Below, piece by piece: positions 27,699-36,363 of a DNA stretch of 52,343 nt. The notes below the pieces were generated by a model. That model searched no databases and was not told the DNA's origin. It saw nothing but the letters and a program-made list of their open reading frames with translations. The first letter of the stretch is position 1; the number at the start of each line of letters is the position of its first letter. The translations under genes and the position numbers were made by a program. Origin of the DNA: an uncultured Acetatifactor sp. (GTDB taxonomy: Bacteria > Bacillota > Clostridia > Lachnospirales > Lachnospiraceae). Location: positions 1 through 52,343 of the forward strand of contig CAKRRD010000016.1 of NCBI GenBank assembly GCA_934394815.1. The letters run 5' to 3'.

Positions 27699-28313
27699 CT
27701 ACTTCCTGTAAAAATAAAAATCACATTTATCACTGCCCCGTCCTATGGTGCCTTGACGCTCGAAAGTGATGCCGGACAGATTCCCATAGACACGGTCATC
27801 GCTCAGGCAGAAAGTAGCTGTCAATTCCCCGCAGCCCAGTAATTCGCAATATTTCATATAGGGACATTGCAGAACATCGACCCGGTAATGTTTGTTGTCG
27901 GATTCTAATTCCTTCGTTTTGAAACCTGCTTCTTCATTGAACATGACATTGATCAGCTTATGGAAAATCTTTAAAAAAAGAGGCCGCATAAAAGGAATTT
28001 TAGTCACCGCGTGCAAGCGCTTTCGGTCAGGCTCAACACCTGTTCTTACAGATTCTTCTATCAGACTTATGGCTTCCTCCTGCGGGATATATTGAATCAT
28101 CTGCAGATAAAAAGCAGCCCGCGGGAAGATCATCCGTTCCGTATGTATCTTCTCCTTTTTCGGCAGATCCTTATATTTTTCACATAATCCATTGCAAAGG
28201 GTTACTGCATCTTTCACCAGAACATCCGTCTGTTGTGTGCCAATCTTCTTTCTTAATTTACCTAAGACATAAGAAAAACCACCAAGTTTTTCATAATATC
28301 TTTTATCGACCAT
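27699..28313 (-). CDS. ATC hydrolase family protein (L-2-amino-thiazoline-4-carboxylate hydrolase-like)
   Basis: A 204-residue protein of the family that opens the thiazoline ring to S-carbamoyl-cysteine, named after Pseudomonas AtcB; most members in gut Firmicutes are untested. Family features are at the C-terminus: HYRVDVLQCPYMKYCELLGC, LTATFCLSDDRVYGNLSGIT and GRGSDKCDFYFYRK with the conserved cysteines. I start at ATG 28311-28313 because GAGGAG lies about ten bases upstream; an ATG at 28334 is an alternative. It is about 25 bases downstream of a small membrane protein gene, probably in one operon. Confidence 0.75.
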   Translation of the reverse strand: MVDKRYYEKLGGFSYVLGKLRKKIGTQQTDVLVKDAVTLCNGLCEKYKDLPKKEKIHTERMIFPRAAFYLQMIQYIPQEEAISLIEESVRTGVEPDRKRLHAVTKIPFMRPLFLKIFHKLINVMFNEEAGFKTKELESDNKHYRVDVLQCPYMKYCELLGCGELTATFCLSDDRVYGNLSGITFERQGTIGRGSDKCDFYFYRK

Positions 28314-28337
28314 AATTTCTATGCTCCTCTGCATTCC

Positions 28338-28709
28338 CTATCCCGATTTACCGGCTATGCTATTTTTTATCATTTCCTTCTTCATCGTATGATGTTCAAG
28401 TTCAACCCATGCGATCTCGACAAACAGTACTATCATAAAAATAACCACCGGAAGCACAACACTTTCCAGCTTTTCAATAAAATATACAAAAACGGATAGT
28501 GTAATAAAAAGCATACCTCCAAAAATGATTAAATTTCTACCATGCCGGTGGTTCCATTCAACAACACTCGTCAATTCATCTTCACGCGGCGGTTTCTCTC
28601 CCGTGTTTATCGCTACCGGTTTTTCAGCCCTGTACTGCCTTATTCCAAGTATGATAAAAACAAGCGAAACCAATAATGAAATTATCAAATAAATAATCGT
28701 AGCAGCCAT
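28338..28709 (-). CDS. Small membrane protein, three predicted helices
   Basis: A 123-residue protein with helices at about residues 3-23, 62-78 and 82-102, and a His-rich turn between (SVVEWNHRHGRN). AGGAGG sits before the ATG. No family recognised. It precedes the ATC hydrolase gene on the same strand with a very short gap, and the short ORF at 28746-28847 lies upstream. Confidence 0.6.
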   Translation of the reverse strand: MAATIIYLIISLLVSLVFIILGIRQYRAEKPVAINTGEKPPREDELTSVVEWNHRHGRNLIIFGGMLFITLSVFVYFIEKLESVVLPVVIFMIVLFVEIAWVELEHHTMKKEMIKNSIAGKSG

Positions 28710-28745
28710 ATCTATCCTCCTGACTCAAAAAAATAATTTGTCCCT

Positions 28746-28847
28746 TCAATGCTTCGGGCGGTTTTCTGCTGTCCAGTTCTTCGGGTTCGTATCATCCGGA
28801 GCAAGTCCCGCAAGAATTGCTTCATAATGTGCTACCTTGTCATCCAT
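28746..28847 (-). CDS. Possible 33-residue ORF
   Basis: MDDKVAHYEAILAGLAPDDT and NPKNWTAENRPKH is well-composed protein-like sequence with a clean stop, 37 bases before the small membrane protein gene. No good ribosome site is seen. It may be a real small protein or the C-terminal scrap of a lost gene. Confidence 0.3.
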   Translation of the reverse strand: MDDKVAHYEAILAGLAPDDTNPKNWTAENRPKH

Positions 28848-28890
28848 ATTGAAAATAGTTCTATGTAATTAAAAGAACGGAGGATAAAAC

Positions 28891-29724
28891 ATGGAATATC
28901 TGACTTTAAATAACGGCATTCAAATGCCACTTGTCGGCTTTGGCACATTCATGCTTGGCGGAGAAATCTGTACAAATGCCGTTGCGGCCGCAATCCAAAA
29001 TGGCTACCGAATGATCGACACTGCTGAAGCTTACGACAATGAAAAAGAAGTAGGAGAAGAGATCCGCCAGAGCGGCATTGACCGTAAGAAGTTGTTTCTC
29101 GTCACAAAGGTAAACTTCAAATCTTATGAAAATGCTGAACAGACGATCCTGCAGTCCCTTGCCAATCTGCAAACAGACTATATCGATCTGCTGCTCTTAC
29201 ACTGGCCCTTTGCCAATTATTATGCAGCGTGGCGTGTTCTGGAGAAGCTGTATGCCGAGGGGAAGATTCGGGCAATCGGTGTTTCCAACTTTGAGCCCGA
29301 TCAGCTTCTTGATCTGATCGCTTACAATAAGGTAATCCCTGCAGTTAATCAGATTGAAACCAACCTTTACTGCCAGCGCAGCACGGAACGCGGCTGGATG
29401 GACAAAAAGAAGGTTTCACACATGGCTTATGCGCCGCTTGGTCAGGGCAGCCGGGGCGAAATGTTTCAGGAACCCACAGTGCTTGCACTCGCTGAAAAAT
29501 ACGGTAAAACTCCTGCACAGATACTGCTTCGCTTTTTGATGCAGAAAGACATTATCGTTATTCCGAGAAGCACCAAGCCGGAGCATATCAGGGAAAATTT
29601 TGGTCTGTTTGATTTTGCACTGACCGCAGATGAAATGATACAGCTTTCTGCACTGGATAAAAAAGAACCATTGATCGGCAGGCCGGAAACACCGGAATTG
29701 GTAGAGTTTTCGTTGACATGGTAA
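28891..29724 (+). CDS. Aldo/keto reductase
   Basis: A 277-residue NADPH-dependent AKR. The catalytic tetrad is seen as Asp/Tyr in MIDTAEAYDNEKEVGEEI, Lys in FLVTKVNF and His in LLLLHWPF. Cofactor motifs are IGVSNFEPDQL and VIPRSTKPEHIRENF, with the NQIETNLYCQRS strand between them. The length is standard for the AKR5-like group. It stands alone, with GGAGG before the ATG, and probably reduces small aldehydes or keto compounds. Confidence 0.92.
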   Translation: MEYLTLNNGIQMPLVGFGTFMLGGEICTNAVAAAIQNGYRMIDTAEAYDNEKEVGEEIRQSGIDRKKLFLVTKVNFKSYENAEQTILQSLANLQTDYIDLLLLHWPFANYYAAWRVLEKLYAEGKIRAIGVSNFEPDQLLDLIAYNKVIPAVNQIETNLYCQRSTERGWMDKKKVSHMAYAPLGQGSRGEMFQEPTVLALAEKYGKTPAQILLRFLMQKDIIVIPRSTKPEHIRENFGLFDFALTADEMIQLSALDKKEPLIGRPETPELVEFSLTW

Positions 29725-29768
29725 AGTATGCGTTCTCCCTGAAAAGACATAAAAACAGCCTCTCTGCT

Positions 29769-29945
29769 TCAATCATCAGGTTTCTTCTCCTTTGACAGAT
29801 TCAATAAATAGAGGATACTTTCCCTGTCGGGATAAGAGTACGGCACCGGCAGTTCTGCGGTGCCGATCCTGCGAAAGCCTGTTTTTTCATAAAATCTGTG
29901 AGATGTATGCGCAACCGCAGGGGTATCTAATATAATACTATGAAT
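29769..29945 (-). pseudogene. GNAT acetyltransferase C-terminal fragment
   Basis: SIILDTPAVAHTSHRFYEKT then GFRRIGTAELPVPYSYPDRE is the end of a GNAT N-acetyltransferase, from the acetyl-CoA loop helix to the last strand. The N-terminal half is absent and replaced by group II intron sequence at about 29945. It cannot be an active enzyme. Confidence 0.7.
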
Positions 29946-30256
29946 TCCTCTCGTATTCTTTCTTCGTAATCTCATCCATACCAACTGCCTTACTTCCGTC
30001 TAATTCTTTGTGGCATTGCAGAAGCAAACCATTTCTCACCAATGCGAATTGATTTGTATTGCTTTCCGTCGAAATTAAAACGTCAGCCTTCCAGATATCA
30101 AAATTTCGAGGCTCAATCACACTCTCTATTTTCTCGCTGTCTACGCTTAGCAACTACCATTACTGGCAGTCACCCAAGACTCGCTACTGGCGGTTGGTTA
30201 GACCTTACCAGACAGGCATTCCACCTGCTAGACTACTCGCCCTTGTCTGGGCGCAC
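29946..30256 (-). mobile_element. Truncated group II intron, 5' end
   Basis: On the minus strand the element starts at 30256 with GTGCGCCCAGA, the same 11 bases that open the Lactococcus Ll.LtrB intron, and continues with domain-I-like sequence (AAGGTCTAACCAACCGCC region). About 220 bases in, the frame HKELDGSKAVGMDEITKKEY resembles the RT-0 start of intron reverse transcriptases. That is closer to the 5' end than expected, so an internal deletion is likely. The rest of the RT and the 3' intron domains are missing; GNAT sequence follows. It lies 13 bases after the MFS stop codon. Confidence 0.65.
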
Positions 30257-30269
30257 AATTCCGATTTGT

Positions 30270-31448
30270 TTATCTCTCCCTGCGTCCTCCCAACATCAGA
30301 CTTCCCAGCAGCAATATCGGGAAAATGATTCCTGCGAAGATTCCAAGTCTCAGATTATCTCCCAGGCCGCTGGAGACGAAGCCTACCAGGGTCGGACCGC
30401 CGGAGCAGCCCAAGTCTCCGGCCAGCGCAAGCATAGCGAACAGTAAAGTTCCGCCACGTCTAAGGGCGGCCGCTGCCTTGCTGAAAGTACCGGGCCACAG
30501 GATTCCCACGGAAAATCCACACAGTCCGCAGCCCAGCAATTCCACCATAGGAACCGGGATAAAGGCAATGCACAGGTAGGAAAGAATACAAAGCACGCAG
30601 CTGAATTTCATGAACCGGTCCAGATCCAGCTTCTCACCGTATTTCCCATAGAGCAGGCGGGACAGTCCCATGAGGATTGAGAACAACATGGGGCCCACCA
30701 GATCTCCCACGCTCTTGGTGATTCCCAGCCCTTTCTCCGCAAAGGTGGAGGCCCACTGGCTCACCGACTGCTCGGCGGCTCCGGAGCAGACCATCATCAA
30801 CATCAGGATCCAGAACATTTTCTCCCGGAACAGTTCTCCCAGATTCATGCCCTTGTCCCCCTCTTCCTGCAGGCTGTAGATGGGCACTTTCGTAAAAAGA
30901 AGCATGTTAGCAAGAGGAAGGATCGTCCAGAGCAGGGTCAGTATCTTCCAGTTCGAAATTCCGAAAATGGTGAAAAATATGGTGGAAATCAGCACTACAC
31001 CGGTGCATCCCCAGCAATAGAAGGAATGCAACAGACTCATTGCCGACTCCTTGTTGTCCGTAGGGCAGGCTTCAATAATGGGGCTGATCAGCACCTCGAT
31101 CAGTCCACCGCCAATAGCATATACGAACACCGCCATCAGGATTCCCACGAAAGGATCCGGCAATACTTCCGGCAGAATGGTCAGAAGTGCCAGTCCTGCT
31201 GCCGCAAAAATATGCGCCAGAACCACCGATGCCCGGTAGCCGATCCGGTCTATGAAGCCCGCGGACAGCATGTCCACCAGAAGCTGTACCACGAAATTCA
31301 CCGTGATTAGAAGCGTGATCTGCGCAAGTGGAATCTGGTAGGTCTCCTGAAAGGTAACGAATAACAGCGGAACAAAACTGTTTACAACGGCTTGCACAAT
31401 ATATCCCACGAAGCAGGCATACATGGTCTTTTTATAACCGAATTTCAT
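30270..31448 (-). CDS. MFS transporter
   Basis: A 392-residue, 12-helix major facilitator protein. The start MKFGYKKTMYACFVGYIVQA leads into helix 1. The loop after helix 2 (SAGFIDRIGYRASVV) is the usual GxxxDRxGxR motif. Related proteins transport sugars or small metabolites; the substrate is not evident. It is monocistronic here. Its 3' end is bordered by the group II intron fragment, which leaves no own terminator in view. Confidence 0.88.
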   Translation of the reverse strand: MKFGYKKTMYACFVGYIVQAVVNSFVPLLFVTFQETYQIPLAQITLLITVNFVVQLLVDMLSAGFIDRIGYRASVVLAHIFAAAGLALLTILPEVLPDPFVGILMAVFVYAIGGGLIEVLISPIIEACPTDNKESAMSLLHSFYCWGCTGVVLISTIFFTIFGISNWKILTLLWTILPLANMLLFTKVPIYSLQEEGDKGMNLGELFREKMFWILMLMMVCSGAAEQSVSQWASTFAEKGLGITKSVGDLVGPMLFSILMGLSRLLYGKYGEKLDLDRFMKFSCVLCILSYLCIAFIPVPMVELLGCGLCGFSVGILWPGTFSKAAAALRRGGTLLFAMLALAGDLGCSGGPTLVGFVSSGLGDNLRLGIFAGIIFPILLLGSLMLGGRRER

Positions 31449-31578
31449 TGTTTTCCTCTTTTCCCGGCAAGTTTTTCATTCCTTTATCTTACCGAAATCT
31501 TATACGACTGATGATACACCAGAACGCTCCACATTGTAAACGGCAAGAAGCGTACTTTGCCCGTTTGTGCATAAAAAT

Positions 31579-31620
31579 CGCCCTTACGGGATTGCTACTG
31601 TCACAATCTCCGCAAGGGCG
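31579..31620 (-). terminator. Terminator after the DUF11 gene
   Basis: CGCCCTT (31579-31585) pairs with AAGGGCG (31614-31620), extended by GGATTG/CAATC. On the minus strand it is followed by ATTTTTAT. Confidence 0.75.
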
Positions 31621-31654
31621 GTCCGTTATCTCACATTATTTATCTGTCCGGGGA

Positions 31655-32506
31655 CTATACGGTTCCGGAGATCACCAGCGTGCTGACACCGGGGTTGATC
31701 CCCCACGCTCCCGTAACGGGATCCTGGGTGTAAGTCGCTGCAGGTACCGTAATACCTCCTGCGGTTCCGGTAAATAATCCGGTAATCGTATCATACGTAT
31801 AGTTTGTTCCCTCTGCCCATGCAGTCCCATTAAAATTCACAGTCAGATTCTCCAATACGGGATTAAAGGTATCCGTGATCACGACACCGGTAGCTGCATC
31901 CGCTGCCGTATTACCCAGATTCTGTATCAGAAACGTATATGTCAATATTCCATTCTCTGTCACAGGTACGGGGCTGACGGACTTTGTGATCGTAAGAAGC
32001 GGTCCGCTTGCCGCATTTACTGTCTCGTTCACAGTAACAGGAGTGACCCCTGCCCCGGCAATCGTCGCCGTATTCGTAATGGAAGCCTCTGCTGCCAACG
32101 GCGCATAAGAGTTCACCTCAGCCTCATAGGTAAGTGTCACATTACCTCCCGCAGGCACGGTAATTCCCGTGATTGTCAGAGGCGGTCCTGCCGTTACAGC
32201 CGGTGTTGCCTGTAAAATTCCGTTTGCATAGTATTTTACCGTTCCCGGAATATACGTCAGAGGTGTCAGTTCTCTGGTATTAAACATATACTCTCCCAAA
32301 TTATCCGTTACGGTAATTCCGTTAAATGCTGTAGTGCCTGAGTTCACAATGCTGATTACATACGTCACATTTTCATTCTGCCCGTAGGTATCCCGTACTG
32401 CCGTCTTGGTTGCAGACAAGACCTCCGTGATCTCACCCACTGCTATATTGGAATTTGTAATCTCATTTCCATAGCGAAGCTGTGCCTGATTTGTAAATCT
32501 AGCCAT
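31655..32506 (-). CDS. DUF11-repeat protein
   Basis: A 283-residue protein made of two DUF11-type Ig-like repeats, about 30-160 (VTYVISIVNSGTTAFNGITV, then TVTDNLGEYMF) and 165-280 (LTITKSVSPVPVTENGILTY, TFLIQNLGNTAADAATGVVI). It is Thr/Val/Asn-rich with few charged residues. The start MARFTNQAQLRYGNEITNSN has no signal peptide and no LPxTG or other anchor. Repeats of this type are usually on secreted adhesins, so a cytoplasmic start is odd; some Firmicute relatives are thought to be spore-associated, and that is inference here. AAAGG lies before the ATG. Confidence 0.75.
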   Translation of the reverse strand: MARFTNQAQLRYGNEITNSNIAVGEITEVLSATKTAVRDTYGQNENVTYVISIVNSGTTAFNGITVTDNLGEYMFNTRELTPLTYIPGTVKYYANGILQATPAVTAGPPLTITGITVPAGGNVTLTYEAEVNSYAPLAAEASITNTATIAGAGVTPVTVNETVNAASGPLLTITKSVSPVPVTENGILTYTFLIQNLGNTAADAATGVVITDTFNPVLENLTVNFNGTAWAEGTNYTYDTITGLFTGTAGGITVPAATYTQDPVTGAWGINPGVSTLVISGTV

Positions 32507-32673
32507 ATATCATTGTATCCTTTCATTGTATTTGGATTTACTATAATATATGACTGCTTTAGAGAAAGTTGACGGATTCTGTCACTGCATTTCTTGACTT
32601 TCCTCTGCCACCTCCGTATGATGGAATCACAGGCATTCTCCGGTACTTCCTTGAAAAATAATGAGGATTCAAC

Positions 32674-33612
32674 ATGAAGAAAAAAGTATTTAACATCATC
32701 CAGATCGGTGATAAGAGCAATCCCTTAAGCCGGCTTTTCGACATTTTTATCGCTGTGGTCATCTGTGCCAATATTCTGGTGACCTTTTTGCAGACCTTTG
32801 ACGAACTGACCTTTTTGTTCCCTGCATTTCATATCATAGAGGTCATTACCATCCTGATCTTCTGCGTGGAATACATTCTGCGGATCTGGACGGCGGATTA
32901 TCTGTATCCGGGCAAAAGCGAGTTCCGCTCCCGGCTGCGGTTTCTGATCTCCTTCGACGGCATTATCGACCTGCTGACAATTTTACCCTTTTTCTTCCTG
33001 TCCGGCATGGTCATCTTCCGGATGCTGCGGGTGGCGAGAATCTTCCATCTGTTCCGCCTGAATGCCCGATATGATTCTTTCAATGTCATCACTACTGTAT
33101 TGTATGAAAAACGCAATCAGATCATTTCCTCCGTATTTATCGTCCTGATCCTGATGCTCGCCAGCAGTCTGTGCATGTACAGCGTGGAGCATGATTCCCA
33201 GCCGGAAGTATTCCGCAATGCTTTCAGTGGCATCTGGTGGAGCATGTCAACGCTGCTCACCGTAGGCTACGGAGACATCTATCCCATCACCACGCTTGGC
33301 CGGATCATGGCGATCTGTATTGCCTATCTCGGTGTCGGTGCTGTGGCTATCCCCACCGGTATCATCAGTGCCGGTTTCGTAGAACAGTACCAGCGCAAAA
33401 GCAGTCTCTCTAATATTAAAGAAGCAGATATTCATGAGATCGCCGAGATCTTCGTAGATAAACGCTTCGCCGGCAAATCCGTGGAAGAAATGGAAGAGGC
33501 AGAACAGGTCACGATCTTCCTCATTCTGCGGGAGGATCTGTCCATTCTGCCTCAAAAAGATACGATATTAAAATTAAATGACATTATTGTCATTCGCGGG
33601 GAGAATTCCTAA
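32674..33612 (+). CDS. Voltage-gated-type potassium channel with C-terminal RCK-like tail
   Basis: A 312-residue six-helix ion channel. S1-S4 end in a charged segment (FRMLRVARIFHLFRL). The pore helix leads to the filter TLLTVGYGDIYPITTLGR. The C-terminal about 75 residues are soluble (ISTDKRFAGKS-like region, then LSILPQKDTILKLNDIIVIR), resembling the TrkA-C/RCK end. This predicts a potassium-selective channel gated by voltage or a cytosolic signal. The stop overlaps the stop of the DUF4340 gene on the other strand. Confidence 0.9.
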   Translation: MKKKVFNIIQIGDKSNPLSRLFDIFIAVVICANILVTFLQTFDELTFLFPAFHIIEVITILIFCVEYILRIWTADYLYPGKSEFRSRLRFLISFDGIIDLLTILPFFFLSGMVIFRMLRVARIFHLFRLNARYDSFNVITTVLYEKRNQIISSVFIVLILMLASSLCMYSVEHDSQPEVFRNAFSGIWWSMSTLLTVGYGDIYPITTLGRIMAICIAYLGVGAVAIPTGIISAGFVEQYQRKSSLSNIKEADIHEIAEIFVDKRFAGKSVEEMEEAEQVTIFLILREDLSILPQKDTILKLNDIIVIRGENS

Positions 33613-34199
33613 TTTGTCTGCGCCGCTGCAGTTTCTGTTTCCACAGTCTCCGTCGCTTCGGTAGTCTCTTCCACCAGATCCTCCAGTGTATAGTTGAATC
33701 CAGTCACCACGTTGGTGGTCACGACATACACTTTCATTTCAGAGGGAAATGCGATGTAATACTGACTGGTCATGGAATTCAGATTACCGACATTAATGAT
33801 CACGCTGCGATCTGCAGTCTCGTACTGAATGGTACGCTCCGGATCCGCCAGTCCGTACTGTGACATATCCGTCACATTTTCAATCACCTGATCTGCCTTT
33901 AACGGTGCTACCTTCAGGATCATCGCCTTGATCCGATCCTGGTTCAGATTCAGGGAATGATCGTCTGCATAGTACCATGTGTCATCCTCTTTTTCAAAGG
34001 CATAGGTCTCTCCCTCATATACATAGCGGAAGCTGGTAATATCATCGGAGTTCACATCCAGCACCGTCTCCTGTGTATCCTCGGTGGTGGAAGTCGCAGA
34101 CGATGCATTTTTATTATACTGGCGGATGCCCAGAAAGGCTGCCGCCAGCACCACCAGCGCCAGCAGCATTCCGATCATCTGTCTTTGTTTCTTTTTCAT
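33609..34199 (-). CDS. DUF4340 protein, partner of Gld-type ABC transporter
   Basis: A 196-residue protein with one N-terminal membrane helix (MIGMLLALVVLAAAFLGI at about 8-26) and an extracellular DUF4340 domain (FRYVYEGETYAFEKEDDTWY onward, with GLADPERTIQY). A Thr/Glu/Ala-rich tail follows (about residues 172-196). It is 24 bases downstream of the fused GldF-GldG gene and probably part of the same complex at the outer face of the membrane. DUF4340 genes often sit after gldFG in bacteria. Confidence 0.82.
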   Translation of the reverse strand: MKKKQRQMIGMLLALVVLAAAFLGIRQYNKNASSATSTTEDTQETVLDVNSDDITSFRYVYEGETYAFEKEDDTWYYADDHSLNLNQDRIKAMILKVAPLKADQVIENVTDMSQYGLADPERTIQYETADRSVIINVGNLNSMTSQYYIAFPSEMKVYVVTTNVVTGFNYTLEDLVEETTEATETVETETAAAQTN

Positions 34200-34223
34200 A
34201 TCTATAACTCACGCCTTTCACAA

Positions 34224-36362
34224 TTATCTCTTCCGTCTGCGGAACCAGATCACAAATCCGGCGATCATACAACCGACGGGAAGGATCATGGTAACTAACA
34301 GCCCCAACAACAGAATCTGTGCGGAATCCACTACCAGTGTGGAGACCTCATAGCTTTTTACCGGAATGGATACCGAAGTCTCATGATCCGCCATACCGCT
34401 GAAGGTATTGGTAAACAGGGTACGGTTCGCACCGCTGACCACATCATCGGCATCGTCCGTAAACATCTGCTCACAGCCGTACACGATCAGTGTGGCATCT
34501 CCGTTCTCCAGCGTCTTTACTGCTTCCACGCCCAGTGCAAAGGGACCGCTCACATCATTTTCACCCTGCGAGAAGTCCTGCGCATTGCTCACATCCTGTT
34601 TTGCAAATGCACTGTCGGAGGTGCTCAGGAATACATCATAAGTGATATCGCCGGTGGCTGTCTCGTCAGTACTTACTTCCTCCGGGACGATGATGCCCTG
34701 AGAATACGGCAGGAACAGATATTTTCCGTAGGTTCCGGAGGTATAGCTGTCAGAGCTCTGTGTCGGCAGGATATAATACGGGCTTCTGTAGTAGCCGTTG
34801 GAATCATTCTCCACCACCAGTCCTTTGGCAATGCTCAGATTCATGTAGCTTAAGATAGCATCTATATTGGGTGTCTCCTCATCGGTATAGCCGGTTACCA
34901 GGATAACTTTTCCACCGTTGTTCAGATAGTCGATCACCTTATCCTTATCATCGGATGAAAAATCGCTGGTGGCACCGTTAATGAACAGACAGGCCGCATC
35001 GTCGGGGATCGCATCCAGATCCATCAGGTTCACGGTCTCGTAATCCACATTTTCCTTGTTTAGTGCGGAAGTAAAATTACTGCTTAAGGTCAGTTCATTG
35101 TGTCCTGTAGTCATGTATATCTTGGGCATATCATCATTTAACACATAGTCCAGTGCACTGGTGATCTGTCCTTCGCCATCATAACCGGTGGTCGTGGTGT
35201 TATAACTGTACGTCGAATAGTCAAAATCATAGGAAGACTCATAGACATCACTGTAATCAATGATTTTACTGCGCTTGCCGCTGACCACGATCAGACTGTT
35301 GGTACTGATATTGCCGGTAGTGTACTGGGTGTAGAACATGGGGTTGACCGTCGGATCCACATATTCCACGGTGATATGATCGGACAGGTCATCATACCGC
35401 TGTAGGGTCTGCCCCAGTGTGGTATCCTGATTGTCCTGATTTACCAGCACATAGATCGTCACATCATCCTGCATGTTTTTCACATATTCGATGGTCTGAT
35501 CCGTCAGGGAATACAGCTTCTGGCTGGTCATGTCGATAGCGGTCCAGCCGGAAGGCATTTCACCCATAATAATATTCACAACTACTACCAGTGCTACAGC
35601 TACGGCAATCATGCCGGTGCTGTAAGCGCTGAAGCTCAGGTTCTTCACGGACATACTGTAACGGCGTTTCTGAATGGACTGTACTGTCAGGAACAGAACC
35701 AGTGCTGTAACCGATACATAATATACGACAGAAGCCACATCCAGTGTACCGTTTAACAGGTTGGAAAACGGCGTATACAGATCAAAGCAGCGCAGCAGCT
35801 TCGTCAGCAGATTGCCGGTGCTGGAGATAATGCTGCAGATGGAATCCATCATATAGCCCAGGAACAATACCACGAAAGTAAGTACTGCCGCGATGACCTG
35901 GCTCTCTGTCAGGGAGGACAGGAACAGTCCGATGGCAATGGCGGTCATTCCGAAGAGGAAATAAGCCAGAATGGACAGGTACGCCTCTCCCAGAGGAACA
36001 CTGCCATACTGTGCCATGATCAGCGGGTAAAAACAGATAATTGCTACGGGAATGGCGAATATGGTCAACAGTGCCAGGAATTTTCCCATAACGATACCGC
36101 CTACGGACACCGGTGCCGTCAGGATCAGCTGATCCGTCTTGCTCCGCTTTTCCTCCGCCAGAATACGCATGGTCAGGATCGGCACGGTGAGCATGAATAG
36201 AAAGGTAACGCTGGATACCACATACGCAAAATAAGGATATCCGTTCATCAGGTTATAAACACTGAAATACAGTCCCAGGAAAAACAGGGTGACTGCAATA
36301 AATAAAAATCCGATAAAGGAACGGAAATAGGATTTCAATTCTCTCTTATAAATGGCTGACAT
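34224..36362 (-). CDS. ABC permease fused to GldG-like extracellular domain
   Basis: A 712-residue fusion. Residues 1-235 are an ABC-2 type permease (six helices; starts MSAIYKRELKSYFRSFIGFL with RILAEEKRSKTDQLI, a GldF/NosY-like signature). Residues about 250-690 form the GldG/PF09822 extracellular region (EMPSGWTAIDMTSQKLYSLT, IYVLVNQDNQDTTLGQTLQR, GHNELTLSSNFTSALNKENV). A last helix at about 685-705 ends in RRRKR. In Flavobacteria GldF and GldG are separate gliding and secretion proteins; in Firmicutes the export substrate is unknown. Its ATG lies one base after the ATPase stop, so expression is coupled. Confidence 0.85.
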   Translation of the reverse strand: MSAIYKRELKSYFRSFIGFLFIAVTLFFLGLYFSVYNLMNGYPYFAYVVSSVTFLFMLTVPILTMRILAEEKRSKTDQLILTAPVSVGGIVMGKFLALLTIFAIPVAIICFYPLIMAQYGSVPLGEAYLSILAYFLFGMTAIAIGLFLSSLTESQVIAAVLTFVVLFLGYMMDSICSIISSTGNLLTKLLRCFDLYTPFSNLLNGTLDVASVVYYVSVTALVLFLTVQSIQKRRYSMSVKNLSFSAYSTGMIAVAVALVVVVNIIMGEMPSGWTAIDMTSQKLYSLTDQTIEYVKNMQDDVTIYVLVNQDNQDTTLGQTLQRYDDLSDHITVEYVDPTVNPMFYTQYTTGNISTNSLIVVSGKRSKIIDYSDVYESSYDFDYSTYSYNTTTTGYDGEGQITSALDYVLNDDMPKIYMTTGHNELTLSSNFTSALNKENVDYETVNLMDLDAIPDDAACLFINGATSDFSSDDKDKVIDYLNNGGKVILVTGYTDEETPNIDAILSYMNLSIAKGLVVENDSNGYYRSPYYILPTQSSDSYTSGTYGKYLFLPYSQGIIVPEEVSTDETATGDITYDVFLSTSDSAFAKQDVSNAQDFSQGENDVSGPFALGVEAVKTLENGDATLIVYGCEQMFTDDADDVVSGANRTLFTNTFSGMADHETSVSIPVKSYEVSTLVVDSAQILLLGLLVTMILPVGCMIAGFVIWFRRRKR

Positions 36363-36363
36363 A

